A stretch of 64,000 nt of DNA from JBEBVQ01 sp037190845 (GTDB lineage Bacteria > Bacteroidota > Bacteroidia > Chitinophagales > Chitinophagaceae), in NCBI GenBank assembly GCA_037190845.1, contig JBBCJI010000019.1, positions 62,001-126,000 of the forward strand, given 5' to 3'. Positions 36,799-44,984 of this stretch are shown piece by piece. Position 1 is the first letter of the stretch; the number at the start of each line of letters is the position of its first letter. The notes under the pieces were generated by a model that saw only the letters and a list, made by a program, of their open reading frames with translations, was not told the DNA's origin and did not search any database. Both the position numbers and the translations under genes were made by a program.

Positions 36799-37761
36799 AT
36801 GTCACAACAACAGAGGCGAAGCAAGGTGAGCACAGGGGATGACATTCTCGCACAGTTAGACGCGGCGCGTCAGTTATTCGCGCGGTCTGGCGTGGTGCTG
36901 TCGGATGGGGCGCCGGGTTTCAGCGAGCCTGCAACGGCGGCGCTTTCGGCAGAGGAATGGGCAGCCCCCACGCCGGTGCTGAAACTGGTAGCCGAAAGCC
37001 ATGCCGAGCTTGAAGCCTATCGCTCCGCCAAAACCGACGAGCTGCACGCGATGCTGGCACGGTTGCAGCTTTCGCCCGAACATCGCGGCGAGATTGAATC
37101 CGCCATCCAGTCGCTCGGCGGCGCTTCCAACAAAACGGCGATTGACACTTTGGCACGTAATATCAGCAACCAGATTGTTGATGCCAGCCACCGCACCACC
37201 ACCGAGCGCAGCCTGAATGACCAGGAATTGCGCGAGCAACGCATCGGGCAACTGCTGGCGACCATTGGTGAAATTGACAAAAAGATTAGTGGCAAATTGG
37301 GCGAGCTTGAAGCCTGCGGGGTTGAGTTCTCGGAACGCGACAAGCAGCGCATGGCCGAATTGCAGGCATGGGCGGAAGCGAACCCGAACGACAAGAAATC
37401 GCCGCAGTATCAGGAATATATCGCCCTGCAACGCAAAATGGCGAATGAAGCCGAGCGGCAGGCGAATGACCCCGATTCACACGTCACCGACCGCGATAAA
37501 GCCCGCACAAAAGCGCAGGAAATCCGCGATGATGACAAAGAGCGTGCAAGGATGCAGAAAGAGTTGGAAGAAGCACAAAAGGAATATGACTCTAAAGGAC
37601 AATATAAGGAAGCTTCAACCGCAGCGAGAAGTATGTTTGCAGAACCATCCGATTCCGAAGACAAGTTAATGGTTAGCAAGCATGACCCAAGTGAAATCGG
37701 CACGCTGTCTGCTCCGCAGGCACGGGGTAAAGTTCCTTCGGATAGTGGCCGGAATGTCTAA
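36799..37761 (+). CDS. Hydrophilic coiled-coil protein of unknown function
   Basis: 320 residues. Seen: Ala/Glu/Gln-rich, almost wholly helical, with coiled-coil stretches at about 130-180 (QRIGQLLATIGEIDKKISGK) and 205-275 (ARMQKELEEAQKEYDSKG), no Cys beyond one, no signal peptide or membrane segment. Base composition is more GC-rich than the flanking chromosome. Ends at a strong bidirectional terminator. I cannot assign a function; a structural or DNA-associated role is a guess. Confidence 0.65.
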   Translation: MSQQQRRSKVSTGDDILAQLDAARQLFARSGVVLSDGAPGFSEPATAALSAEEWAAPTPVLKLVAESHAELEAYRSAKTDELHAMLARLQLSPEHRGEIESAIQSLGGASNKTAIDTLARNISNQIVDASHRTTTERSLNDQELREQRIGQLLATIGEIDKKISGKLGELEACGVEFSERDKQRMAELQAWAEANPNDKKSPQYQEYIALQRKMANEAERQANDPDSHVTDRDKARTKAQEIRDDDKERARMQKELEEAQKEYDSKGQYKEASTAARSMFAEPSDSEDKLMVSKHDPSEIGTLSAPQARGKVPSDSGRNV

Positions 37762-37764
37762 AAA

Positions 37765-37789
37765 GAAACCCCGCCGATGGCGGGGTTTC
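37765..37789. terminator. Bidirectional terminator
   Basis: Perfect GAAACCCCGCC-GAT-GGCGGGGTTTC hairpin between convergent genes (36799-37761 and 37815-38609), with short T runs on either side (AAAAA before, TTTCCATTCTT after). Confidence 0.85.
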
Positions 37790-37814
37790 CATTCTTCTCG
37801 CACAGAAGAATTGG

Positions 37815-38609
37815 TTATGCGCTACGCACTGCGCCTTTGATAGCCTGTACCGCTTCAAGTGCAATAGCCTTGGGGTCAGGAGATTTCAGGCTATGCTCCT
37901 TGTCCATCTTTACTTCGTTCTTCTCTAACAAGCGAAGCGCGGCTTGCTCGTTGAACGCGGGGTTTTCCATCGGGTCGCCTGCAATGTTGTCGAATTTGTC
38001 CAAATCAATCACCGCACCTGTCATGCCACTCGGAATTTCTAACTTTTTCAGCCTCATCAACTGCAGCAGCTTAGGCATTGTTGCATCTTCGGTGCGAATA
38101 ATCATATTTGCAAAACATTGCCACGTTTTACAGCTATTAGGCTTTAACTCGTTGAGGGCATTTTGCGAATGAATCGCCTCTTTCGTGTAGTTACCATACT
38201 CATCTTTGGTAGCAGCACTGTTCTTCATATACATCAGGCCGACGAACATATCCACGCCGTTATAGCTGGTCGCCAGCCGTTGCAGGTCGTATTCTGACCA
38301 TTCTTTCCAGTTATAGCTGCTAAGATGGATGCCATCGTCAAAGCCCTTTGCGGCTGCTCTTGGCAGGCTCTTGGAGAAATACTGTTTAAAAATGGTAACG
38401 CGGCCAGCGTAGATACCAAAATCTTTATCGTTCTCCGGCATAAAACTCTCCTTGTGCGAGTGGCTTGATGTAGGCATCCTATCACGGCTATCTGCCCCTT
38501 GTGTGACAGTTCTGTGAAGATTTCCGTTATGCGTTTGCGCATTTGTATTTAACTGCAAAAACAGCATGATACATCCGGCCATCCCAATGTAGCAGATTGT
38601 CCTTTTCAT
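37815..38609 (-). CDS. Hypothetical protein: Bacteroidota signal peptide fused to a domain with its own ribosome site
   Basis: 264 residues from ATG 38609. Seen: signal peptide 1-25 ending NTNAQ, a 30-residue linker, then a soluble domain starting at Met57 (MPENDKDFGIYAGRV, ATG 38441). AAGGAG lies 7 bases before that internal ATG, a strong Shine-Dalgarno in a genome that mostly lacks them. So the ancestral gene may begin at 38441 (208 residues, cytoplasmic), and the exported form may be a later fusion. The domain has two Cys in SCKTWQCFANMI; otherwise unrecognised. Follows 38668-39171 on the same strand. Confidence 0.6.
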   Translation of the reverse strand: MKRTICYIGMAGCIMLFLQLNTNAQTHNGNLHRTVTQGADSRDRMPTSSHSHKESFMPENDKDFGIYAGRVTIFKQYFSKSLPRAAAKGFDDGIHLSSYNWKEWSEYDLQRLATSYNGVDMFVGLMYMKNSAATKDEYGNYTKEAIHSQNALNELKPNSCKTWQCFANMIIRTEDATMPKLLQLMRLKKLEIPSGMTGAVIDLDKFDNIAGDPMENPAFNEQAALRLLEKNEVKMDKEHSLKSPDPKAIALEAVQAIKGAVRSA

Positions 38610-38667
38610 GTTTGATTGATTTTATTTCCTGCTAAAACACGACCTTTCGGCGTGGTGACTTTCTTGC

Positions 38668-39171
38668 TTATTTTCCGGTAAGCATATACGAGTAATAGTC
38701 AAGATTTATGGCAAACACAGCCCAGTCTTTTCCCGTCCAATTTGTACTACCTGCATTGAATGTTTTTTCAAATTCCCGGAGTGTTTTTTGATATTCCTCC
38801 TGACCGAGTATCGCCTTATAGGTAGTCAGTAAGAGTTCAACATAGAATTGAAATGCCGCAAAAGCAGGAAAGTCATCTGTATCTCGCTTAATAATAATAT
38901 CGCTAAAGGGCTGCCCTCCCGTACCCTTTACCAGTCTTAAATCAGTATAGACTTTTTTGTCGGCATTCTTGTCCCAGCCAGTGATGGAAACATCCACATA
39001 ACTGCTGTTGATAGTATAGGTTCCCTCTAAAAAGTAATTGGTGACATGCGCCATTTCACACAGACTTGCGACACCCCTTGTTGCAAAAAATTTATCGAGG
39101 CTCTGGCCGAATGCTCCATGACCAATAGCAATACATGCCATGAACAGGAATAGTCTAAACATCTTTGTCAT
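38668..39171 (-). CDS. Exported hypothetical protein
   Basis: 167 residues. Seen: signal peptide MFRLFLFMACIAIGHGAFGQ, mature part with a single Cys (SLCEMAHV), mixed alpha/beta pattern, aromatic-rich end (VFAINLDYYSYMLTGK). Starts 7 bases after the stop of the serine recombinase gene and is followed by another exported protein, so the three look like an operon. Family unknown. Confidence 0.65.
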   Translation of the reverse strand: MTKMFRLFLFMACIAIGHGAFGQSLDKFFATRGVASLCEMAHVTNYFLEGTYTINSSYVDVSITGWDKNADKKVYTDLRLVKGTGGQPFSDIIIKRDTDDFPAFAAFQFYVELLLTTYKAILGQEEYQKTLREFEKTFNAGSTNWTGKDWAVFAINLDYYSYMLTGK

Positions 39172-39178
39172 ATTGTTG

Positions 39179-39955
39179 TTATTTAAGCGTTTGCCTACTC
39201 TGTGCGGTTTTCGGCGTCCCCGCGCATACTTTGCTGTTTTGGGTCGTTGTTCTGCCTGTTCGACCTTGTTTTATCATTTTATTGTGGGCGGAAGGGATGT
39301 CCGCTCCCGGCTTAAGGCGTTTCATGACCTGATATACGGTGCTCGGATGCCAGTGTCCGTTTTGGGTGTAGGTCGGCACTTTTCGCCGGTTCAGTTCTGC
39401 GGCAATCGCCCTCACCGTTGTCATGCCTTCCTGTTTTAACTCATCGAGGATTGGCCGGATGGTTAGGGCAAATTCATCCGCTTTCTGCCTGTTCTCTGCC
39501 GAAAGCACATGCCGGCCATGTTTGCCCAGCTCTACGCCTTTAGACTTAGCCACCTTTAACGCATCTGTCGTGCGCTGGCTAATCAGGTCACGTTCATGCT
39601 CGGCAAAAGCGGCCATGATATGCACGACCAATTTCCCTGCATAGGGATTATCCACGGCTTTGAAGTCAACCCCTGCCTCCATCAGCTTCGAGATAAAGGC
39701 AACATTCCTTCCCAGCCGGTCGAGTTTGGCAATAAGCAGGGTTGCCTGTTCCCGCTTACATGCGCCCAATGCCTGCAATAACACCGGCCTTTGGTGCTTC
39801 TTACCGGATTCTATCTCGATATATTCATTGGTCAGCATAAAGTCATTTGCTTTAGCAAAATCCCGCACCGCCTGTTTCTGGGCATCCAGCCCTAATCCGT
39901 GTATGCCTTGCCGCTCTGTTGATACGCGGTAATACGTTATCGCTTTTTTCATCAT
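39179..39955 (-). CDS. Serine recombinase (resolvase/invertase type)
   Basis: 258 residues. Seen: resolvase catalytic domain with nucleophile Ser12 in YYRVSTERQG, LIAKLDRLGRN, AFAEHERDLISQRT, then a 100-residue C-terminal region with a recombinase-like HTH (TTVRAIAAELNRRKVPT, WHPSTVYQVMKRL). Established: small serine recombinases invert or resolve short DNA segments at paired sites. Palindromic candidate sites lie in its upstream spacer (40011-40183). First gene of an apparent operon with two exported proteins. Confidence 0.88.
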   Translation of the reverse strand: MMKKAITYYRVSTERQGIHGLGLDAQKQAVRDFAKANDFMLTNEYIEIESGKKHQRPVLLQALGACKREQATLLIAKLDRLGRNVAFISKLMEAGVDFKAVDNPYAGKLVVHIMAAFAEHERDLISQRTTDALKVAKSKGVELGKHGRHVLSAENRQKADEFALTIRPILDELKQEGMTTVRAIAAELNRRKVPTYTQNGHWHPSTVYQVMKRLKPGADIPSAHNKMIKQGRTGRTTTQNSKVCAGTPKTAQSRQTLK

Positions 39956-40010
39956 CAGCTTATCTTTTAATAAGGATAGCCCTATCGGTCAGATTAAAGC
40001 TGTTCGGAGG

Positions 40011-40227
40011 CAAACGAACGTTTACCTTTGAACAGATTCCAGCCGTTTGGAATGGGTATCCCCCAATCCCTGTAGCTGGAAACCCTTACCGGGAGCAAGG
40101 TTCGTGTGAGTTTGAAATGTGTAAATTGACCCGTTAAAGGCCGCATTTGTTTATACACATACGTTCGTTTGTGTATAAACAAATTGAGGCAGCTATTTTT
40201 GAGAAATAAGCCTGCCGTGTGGCAGGC
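40011..40227. promoter_or_regulatory. Palindrome-rich control region upstream of the serine recombinase
   Basis: Seen: CAAACGAACGT at 40011-40021 and its exact inverse ACGTTCGTTTG at 40161-40171; a perfect 14-bp inverted repeat TTTGTTTATACACA (40146-40159) / TGTGTATAAACAAA (40170-40183) with 10-base centre; and GCCTGCC-GTGT-GGCAGGC (40210-40227) just after the multi-HTH gene stop, which may act as its terminator. The first two could be recombinase or repressor sites. Confidence 0.55.
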
Positions 40228-40237
40228 CACATTGCGA

Positions 40238-41053
40238 TTATGAGCCGCGTTTTTTTCTATTCGGCTTCGGCCACCCCATCAGCGGCTTAGCTGATTGCGT
40301 AATCTTATGAATATGCGGTGCAGTTACGCCATAGCTATTGGCAATATCCTGTAATGGTTCACCGGCCAGACGGCGAGTAATAGCGGCCTCAACCTGTGTG
40401 GGGGATAGTTTCCTTTTACGGGGGCGATAGCCCAAAGGAATGTCCTTCACTATCTTGTGAACGGCAACAATGCTTACCCCGTAACGGCGGGCAATGTCGG
40501 CCAGCGTTTCACCTTGTAAACGCCGCCGGATGATATTTCTCTTTTTTGTTTCTGACAGCTTGCCGGATGTATGGAAGTGTGACGGCCATCCACCGGGAGG
40601 CCGGACTTTACGCAAAAAACGCTCTACCGCACGTTTACTTACCTCTAAGGATTCGGCTATCGCGCGACAGCTCATTGTGGGTTGCAGGGAAAGGATTTGC
40701 TTTTTATGCGCTTCCGTCAACTGGCCTGCCCTCCTCTTTTTCCATCCGCCGGCAGGCTTGGGAACATGGCGGGTCAAGTTGCAGATTACGCCATGGGTTA
40801 CGCCCGTTGCCTGCACAATGGCCGGGATGCTCTCACCCGCAACCCGCCGGGCAATGATGTCATTCATCTGTTCATTGGTGAGCTTGGTTCTTTTGACATT
40901 CGGCCAGCCGTTTTCTGGCCTGTGCGGGTATAGCTCGCGCCTTACTGTTGATGTGCTCACGCCTAAATATGCCCCGATAGTTTTCGCGCTTTTCCCAACC
41001 AAACGGAGTTGTATGGCTTCGTTGATTTGGCTATCGGTTAATTTCCTTCCCAT
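40238..41053 (-). CDS. DNA-binding protein built of five tandem helix-turn-helix units
   Basis: 271 residues and nothing else but repeats. Units start at K4, K57, Q111, K165 and K215, spacing 50-54. Each has the pattern (K/Q)L(T/S)-x(5)-I-x-x-R-x-x-G-x(4)-I-(A/G)-x-x-x-G-V-S-x-x-x-V-x-(K/R), a homeodomain-like/Hin-type HTH, followed by a basic linker, mostly with a Gly-Trp-Pro motif (ENGWP, AGGWK, PGGWP, MGWPK). No catalytic domain. AGGAG lies just before the ATG. Inference: could contact a long modular DNA site; function unknown. Confidence 0.8.
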   Translation of the reverse strand: MGRKLTDSQINEAIQLRLVGKSAKTIGAYLGVSTSTVRRELYPHRPENGWPNVKRTKLTNEQMNDIIARRVAGESIPAIVQATGVTHGVICNLTRHVPKPAGGWKKRRAGQLTEAHKKQILSLQPTMSCRAIAESLEVSKRAVERFLRKVRPPGGWPSHFHTSGKLSETKKRNIIRRRLQGETLADIARRYGVSIVAVHKIVKDIPLGYRPRKRKLSPTQVEAAITRRLAGEPLQDIANSYGVTAPHIHKITQSAKPLMGWPKPNRKKRGS

Positions 41054-41173
41054 TCGCTCCTGACCCTATTACTGCCAGCGTAAAGCAAAAAGCTATTTCT
41101 GCCAATACGCCATAACCTTCAAAATAAGCGCGGCCAACCTCTATAAAGTAGCATCAGGCGGTGTTTTCTTTTG

Positions 41174-41207
41174 CTCCTTTTCTTGCCACCGGAGCAAAGA
41201 AAAGGAG
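41174..41207. repeat. Inverted repeat CTCCTTTTCTT
   Basis: Arms CTCCTTTTCTT (41174-41184) and AAGAAAAGGAG (41197-41207), 12-base centre. Lies between the J-domain gene stop and the start of the multi-HTH gene, both leftward; hairpin or binding site. No U-tract. Confidence 0.55.
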
Positions 41208-41269
41208 TGCGAAAAACAGGGCAGGCTGCAAAACTTATGTTCTGCTGCCTGTCCTGCGGGGTTTTCCGA

Positions 41270-41746
41270 TTAATCCAATTCCCTCCGCCGTTGTCTTCCG
41301 CCGTTGATTTTTTCGCTGCCGTATTTAGTGCGTATCTCATCCAGCGTTTTACCGCTGCCCTTGCTGCGGTATTCCTCGGCGCGGTAATACCATGCCTGTT
41401 TTTTAGAGGCGAAATACAGGCCAGCGGCTTTTAATTCCTTACGGACGGGATAGGTATTGCCTGTTACCCATATCCAATGCCCGACAATCTCAATAGCGAT
41501 GCCTGCAAGGTTGATAATCTGCTCGATTACCCGCCTGTATTCCTCGGATAGCCGGATTTGCTCGTCCGTTTCTTCGGCGGTGAGGTTTTCACCTTTCAGG
41601 ATTTTAGCACAGGCAAAGGCGTATTCGGTGTTGATGGCCTGCATGGTGGCGGTGTCGCCGCCGCAGTCTGGGTGGTGCTCTTTCGCCAGCTTTTTGTAAG
41701 TGGCTTTTATTTCCTCGATGCTGGTGCATTCATTGAAAAATCTCAT
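41270..41746 (-). CDS. J-domain protein
   Basis: About 158 residues from ATG 41746 (MRFFNECTSIEEIKATYKKL); upstream in-frame codons to 41899 come from a palindromic non-coding region. Seen: J-domain core with HPD at 25-27 (AKEHHPDCGGD), a helical middle, a hydrophobic stretch (IEIVGHWIWVTGNTY) and a C-terminal KKQAWYYRAEEYRSKG motif. Established: J-domains recruit Hsp70/DnaK; stand-alone copies of this layout occur on mobile elements. Partner unknown. Confidence 0.82.
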   Translation of the reverse strand: MRFFNECTSIEEIKATYKKLAKEHHPDCGGDTATMQAINTEYAFACAKILKGENLTAEETDEQIRLSEEYRRVIEQIINLAGIAIEIVGHWIWVTGNTYPVRKELKAAGLYFASKKQAWYYRAEEYRSKGSGKTLDEIRTKYGSEKINGGRQRRRELD

Positions 41747-41822
41747 GGCTAATTTTATTTTTGAAATGATTAATGGAACTCGGCCTAAATGCCTCGTTCG
41801 TTCAAACCGATAGCGTCCAGCC

Positions 41823-41994
41823 ATTGACCTGCAGAGCAAAAAGCAAGGATTGCTAAAAAAAATACGACCTCTGACAAACGCTGCTGCGGTAGCAGGCAAA
41901 AGCGAGGTGGAGATTTTTTTTAAGCAACCTGCGAGCGAAGGGCTGGCTTTGTGCGTGGATGCGAAGTCCTTGCTTTTTGACGGCGCAGGTCAAT
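41823..41994. repeat. 172-bp nested palindrome, probable structured RNA or origin
   Basis: Seen: outer stem ATTGACCTGC (41823-41832) / GCAGGTCAAT (41985-41994); second stem AAAAAGCAAGGA (41838-41849) / TCCTTGCTTTTT (41967-41978); third TTGCTAAAAAAAAT (41850-41863) / ATTTTTTTTAAGCAA (41913-41927); an inner CTGCT-GCGGT-AGCAG. All nest in order. It lies in the divergent spacer between the J-domain gene and a winged-helix gene, a 509-bp stretch (41747-42255) without a gene. Confidence 0.7.
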
Positions 41995-42282
41995 ATCTTT
42001 GCGGTCGGGAATAGCGGACGAATGAACTAAAGAGGTATAAGGCTTTGCCCTTCTCCTCTTGCCGCTTCCAGAGCAAAAGCGGTTTGCAAAACGGCTTTGC
42101 GTTGCCCCATCAGGGATAGAGAGCTGAACGGTGCTATCGCCACTGAAGAAACATCAGGGCAGTAAAAGCCGGATAACAAAAAATCGTAATCATCAACCAA
42201 CCCACAAAACAATAGTGTCAAAAGATTGTAGAAGCCTTCATGTCCACAACTAATAGTGGCATCATGCACCCAACAACAACTC

Positions 42283-42600
42283 ATGAGGGTAATAGTGGAG
42301 CTTCCTAAAGGAATAAAAGATGGGTGGACAAATACTGGTGAAATACAATGGCCGCAGGAAAATATCATAGAAGTTGAGCGGAAAAACCTGCTGTTCATTA
42401 CTGAAAAAATCTGCCAACAATGCCGTTATCCCCTCCTGACACTACGGCTATTGCTTCATATCATCTGCGGCATAGATGCAAACGGGCAAGTCCATATCAG
42501 CGCGCGGCAACTCTCAAAAAAACTGGATGCACATTATAACACGGTAACAAAGTGCCTTAAATATCTCCGTGAGATTGGCGTAGTACGGATAAAAAGATAG
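42283..42600 (+). CDS. Winged-helix DNA-binding protein
   Basis: 105 residues from ATG 42283; GTG 42256 in the same frame would add nine. Seen: a beta-rich N-terminal third, then a helical C-terminal region with a clear winged HTH (HISARQLSKKLDAHYNTVTKCLKYLREIGVVRIKR). Resembles small replication/transcription regulators on mobile elements. Next gene starts 11 bases on. Confidence 0.65.
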   Translation: MRVIVELPKGIKDGWTNTGEIQWPQENIIEVERKNLLFITEKICQQCRYPLLTLRLLLHIICGIDANGQVHISARQLSKKLDAHYNTVTKCLKYLREIGVVRIKR

Positions 42601-42611
42601 CGGCAGGCAAA

Positions 42612-42830
42612 ATGATTACTGACCTGACGCCCTATCGTAAATATGTTGACCAGTTTGATTTGAATGAAGAGCAAAAACTCGAATGGGCAAATGCGGTATT
42701 AATGATTGTTGAAAGCATCTTTGATATGCACTTGGGAACTGCACAGATAGCTTTGAAAAACAGGGGGGTTGACTCGCATAAGGCGCATGTTAGAATGCGA
42801 GGCGAACATGATGAGTGTTCCGGGGCTTAG
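42612..42830 (+). CDS. Small hypothetical protein upstream of the large serine recombinase
   Basis: 72 residues, acidic and helical (MITDLTPYRKYVDQFDLNEEQK, shown in part: LNEEQKLEWANAVLMIVES). The last 20 or so residues (after IALKNRG) look less protein-like, and the stop TAG overlaps the first stem of the RNA element at 42827. I recall similar short proteins beside serine recombinases in Proteobacteria, but could not check. Function unknown. Confidence 0.65.
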   Translation: MITDLTPYRKYVDQFDLNEEQKLEWANAVLMIVESIFDMHLGTAQIALKNRGVDSHKAHVRMRGEHDECSGA

Positions 42831-42987
42831 AAATCCCGAAAGTGAACGGGAGCATCAACCGACCTTGATGCGATTGCACCCCGTATGGTCGGGGAGATGG
42901 CAGCTATACAACAGGGCTATGCCTAAAGGCTGCCGTGCTGAATTCACTTTCGGTTTTCTAACTCCCCGATACCAACCGGGAGTTAGA
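42827..42987 (+). ncRNA. Structured leader RNA of the large serine recombinase gene
   Basis: Seen: long closing stem P1, TTAGAAA + CCGAAAGTGAA (42827-42846) with TTCACTTTCGG + TTTCTAA (42943-42961); inside it P2 GCATCAA/TTGATGC (42852-42871, loop CCGACC), P3 CCCCG/CGGGG (42879-42894), P4 GGCAGC/GCTGCC (42899-42934). The P2 loop CCGACC is complementary to GGTCGG at 42887-42892, a possible pseudoknot. A competing hairpin TCTAACTCCC (42957-42966) / GGGAGTTAGA (42978-42987) would bury the Shine-Dalgarno GGGAG before ATG 42989 and is incompatible with P1. Not matched to any RNA class I can name. Confidence 0.65.
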
Positions 42988-42988
42988 C

Positions 42989-44644
42989 ATGAAAAATGAT
43001 ACCCAAAAAGCAGTTATCTATTGCCGTGTTTCCAGCAAGAGCCAATCGCGGGATGGTCACGGCTTAGATTCTCAAGAATACCGCTGCCGAGAATGGGCTG
43101 CAAACAAAGGTTATACGGTTGTTGCCGTATTCACGGATGACATATCCGGTGGCGGAGATTTTATGAAACGCCCCGGTATGGTGAAGCTGTTGCGGTATTT
43201 GGATGACCATTCGCAGCATAAGCATGTTGTCATCTTTGATGACTTGAAACGCTATGCGAGGGATACGGTATTTCACCTGAAATTGCGCTCCGAAATGGCA
43301 TTGCGAAATGCCGAGCGCCAGTGCCTTAATTTCACATTCGAGAATACACCGGAAGGCGAGTTTGTTGAAACGGTTTTGGCTGCTCAATCGCAGTTGGAGC
43401 GTCAGCAAAACAGCCGCCAAGTAGTTCAGAAAATGCGGGCGCGTATGATGAAGGGCTATTGGATTCATAGAGCACCACGCGGTTACAAAATGGCAAAAGT
43501 AGCCGGTCATGGGAAGTTGATGGTGAGGGACGAGCCGGTGGCAAGTATCGTGCAAACCGCACTGGAAGGTTTTGCAAATGCACGGTTCGGCTCAATGGTA
43601 GAGGTTCAGGCATTTTTACAAATGCAGCCGGACTTTCCAAAAGATAAAAAAGGGCAGGTTCATATCCAGCGGGTGTCCGATATGCTGAATCAAAAGCTGT
43701 ACGCGGGTTATTATGAATTCCCTGATTGGGACATTGGCCTCATGAAAGGGCAACACGAGCCCCTTATCAGCTTTGAAACCTACACAAAAATTCAGGATAA
43801 CCTGCATGGACGGACAAAAGCCCCTGTGCGCAAAGACGTTAATAACGATTTCGCACTTCGTGGCTTCGTTATGTGCGATTGCTGTGGCAAACCGCTTCGC
43901 TCCTGCTGGTCAACCGGCAGGCATGAAAAATACCCCTATTATCTGTGTCATACAAAGGGATGTTCTTATTATGGCAAATCCATCCGCCGCGATAAGATAG
44001 AGGGAGAATTTGAGGAATTGCTTAAAAGTATCACCCCTTCGCAGGCAACCATAGAGATGGTGCATCACCTGATTGATGAGGTGAAAGAGCGGCGTTTAGG
44101 AAATCATCAGGAAATGCTTGATGCCCTTACCAAAGAGAAGCAGCTTGTTGAGCGTAAGATTGAATCATTCCTTGAACGTGTTGTAACTGCCGACAGCCCC
44201 ATACTCATATCAACCTATGAGCGGCAGATAAAGCAGTTGGAGGAACGGCGCATTCTGACCGATGAAAAAATCAGGAATTGCGGCAGGCCGGATGGCAGTA
44301 TGCGCGAGATAAATAGAACCTCGTTAGCCTTTCTCGGAAACCCGCTCGAATACTGGTCTTCCTGCGATTTATCAGGTAAGCGGCTGGTGCTTAAAGCCAC
44401 CTTTGCCCGTCCTTTAGCATACCATAAAAATGAGGGGTATAGAACCCCTGATTTGTCGCTTCCATTCTCGGTTTTAGCGGGGTTGTCGGGTAAAAAAGAG
44501 GAAATGGTGGAGCATAGCGGAATTACATCGAACTCCATAATCCAGTTAGTACAGGCAATTGACACGCTAAGTAATACATTCGGCTCAAAGCAGAATTTGA
44601 ATAGCAAAACCTTTGAGTGGAAACCATTAGCATTAGTGGCATAG
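42989..44644 (+). CDS. Large serine recombinase
   Basis: 551 residues. Seen: catalytic domain with nucleophile Ser15 in IYCRVSSKSQS, VVIFDDLKRYARD, recombinase domain (GYWIHRAPRGYKMAK, MLNQKLYAGYYEF), zinc ribbon (CDCCGKPLRSC ... LCHTKGC) and a coiled coil (ALTKEKQLVERKIESFLERV, about 375-430). Established: such enzymes perform unidirectional att recombination. With a tyrosine integrase also present, this may be the footprint of a second element nested here. Shine-Dalgarno GGGAG six bases upstream lies inside a leader hairpin. Confidence 0.9.
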   Translation: MKNDTQKAVIYCRVSSKSQSRDGHGLDSQEYRCREWAANKGYTVVAVFTDDISGGGDFMKRPGMVKLLRYLDDHSQHKHVVIFDDLKRYARDTVFHLKLRSEMALRNAERQCLNFTFENTPEGEFVETVLAAQSQLERQQNSRQVVQKMRARMMKGYWIHRAPRGYKMAKVAGHGKLMVRDEPVASIVQTALEGFANARFGSMVEVQAFLQMQPDFPKDKKGQVHIQRVSDMLNQKLYAGYYEFPDWDIGLMKGQHEPLISFETYTKIQDNLHGRTKAPVRKDVNNDFALRGFVMCDCCGKPLRSCWSTGRHEKYPYYLCHTKGCSYYGKSIRRDKIEGEFEELLKSITPSQATIEMVHHLIDEVKERRLGNHQEMLDALTKEKQLVERKIESFLERVVTADSPILISTYERQIKQLEERRILTDEKIRNCGRPDGSMREINRTSLAFLGNPLEYWSSCDLSGKRLVLKATFARPLAYHKNEGYRTPDLSLPFSVLAGLSGKKEEMVEHSGITSNSIIQLVQAIDTLSNTFGSKQNLNSKTFEWKPLALVA

Positions 44645-44680
44645 TGCAATTACGAATAACCTTAAAACAAGGAGCACGTT

Positions 44681-44848
44681 ATGGAAAAAGATAATGAAAC
44701 GAAAACGATTTTATATTACGGGAAAAAGACGCTTGATATTAATCCTATGCTTGCCCGCGAAAAGGCAGCGGATAAAAAGATACCTGATTACCGGAACGAA
44801 CAATACAAGATGCAGCCGAAGCCTAAAGCTAACCTTGCTCCGGAGTAA
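44681..44848 (+). CDS. Small hypothetical protein after the recombinase
   Basis: 55 residues, starts ATG 44681 with AAGGAG eight bases upstream, a strong ribosome site. Sequence is charged and Lys-rich (TILYYGKKTLDINPMLARE ... KPKANLAPE). Thirty-six bases after the recombinase stop, so co-transcribed. Possibly a recombination directionality factor by position only; no motif supports that. Confidence 0.6.
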   Translation: MEKDNETKTILYYGKKTLDINPMLAREKAADKKIPDYRNEQYKMQPKPKANLAPE

Positions 44849-44984
44849 TCAGCATTCCTAAGCCTTATACCCTCACAGACACAATAAACCAGCTATTCTT
44901 AGTACGCTTCGTCATTCTTAACCGAGAATAAAGAGAATACATAACAAGAGTTTCCTGAAAGAAACATCATATGGTGAAACAACG

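Noticed and set aside
36554..36853. 99-codon leftward frame in the AT-rich spacer
   Set aside because: Low-complexity hydrophobic product overlapping the start of the 36799 gene, no ribosome site; judged non-coding.
41174..41207. Rho-independent terminator
   Set aside because: Good inverted repeat but no U-tract on either strand.
42027..42398. Leftward 123-codon frame across the divergent spacer
   Set aside because: Overlaps the winged-helix gene and palindromic non-coding DNA; composition not protein-like.
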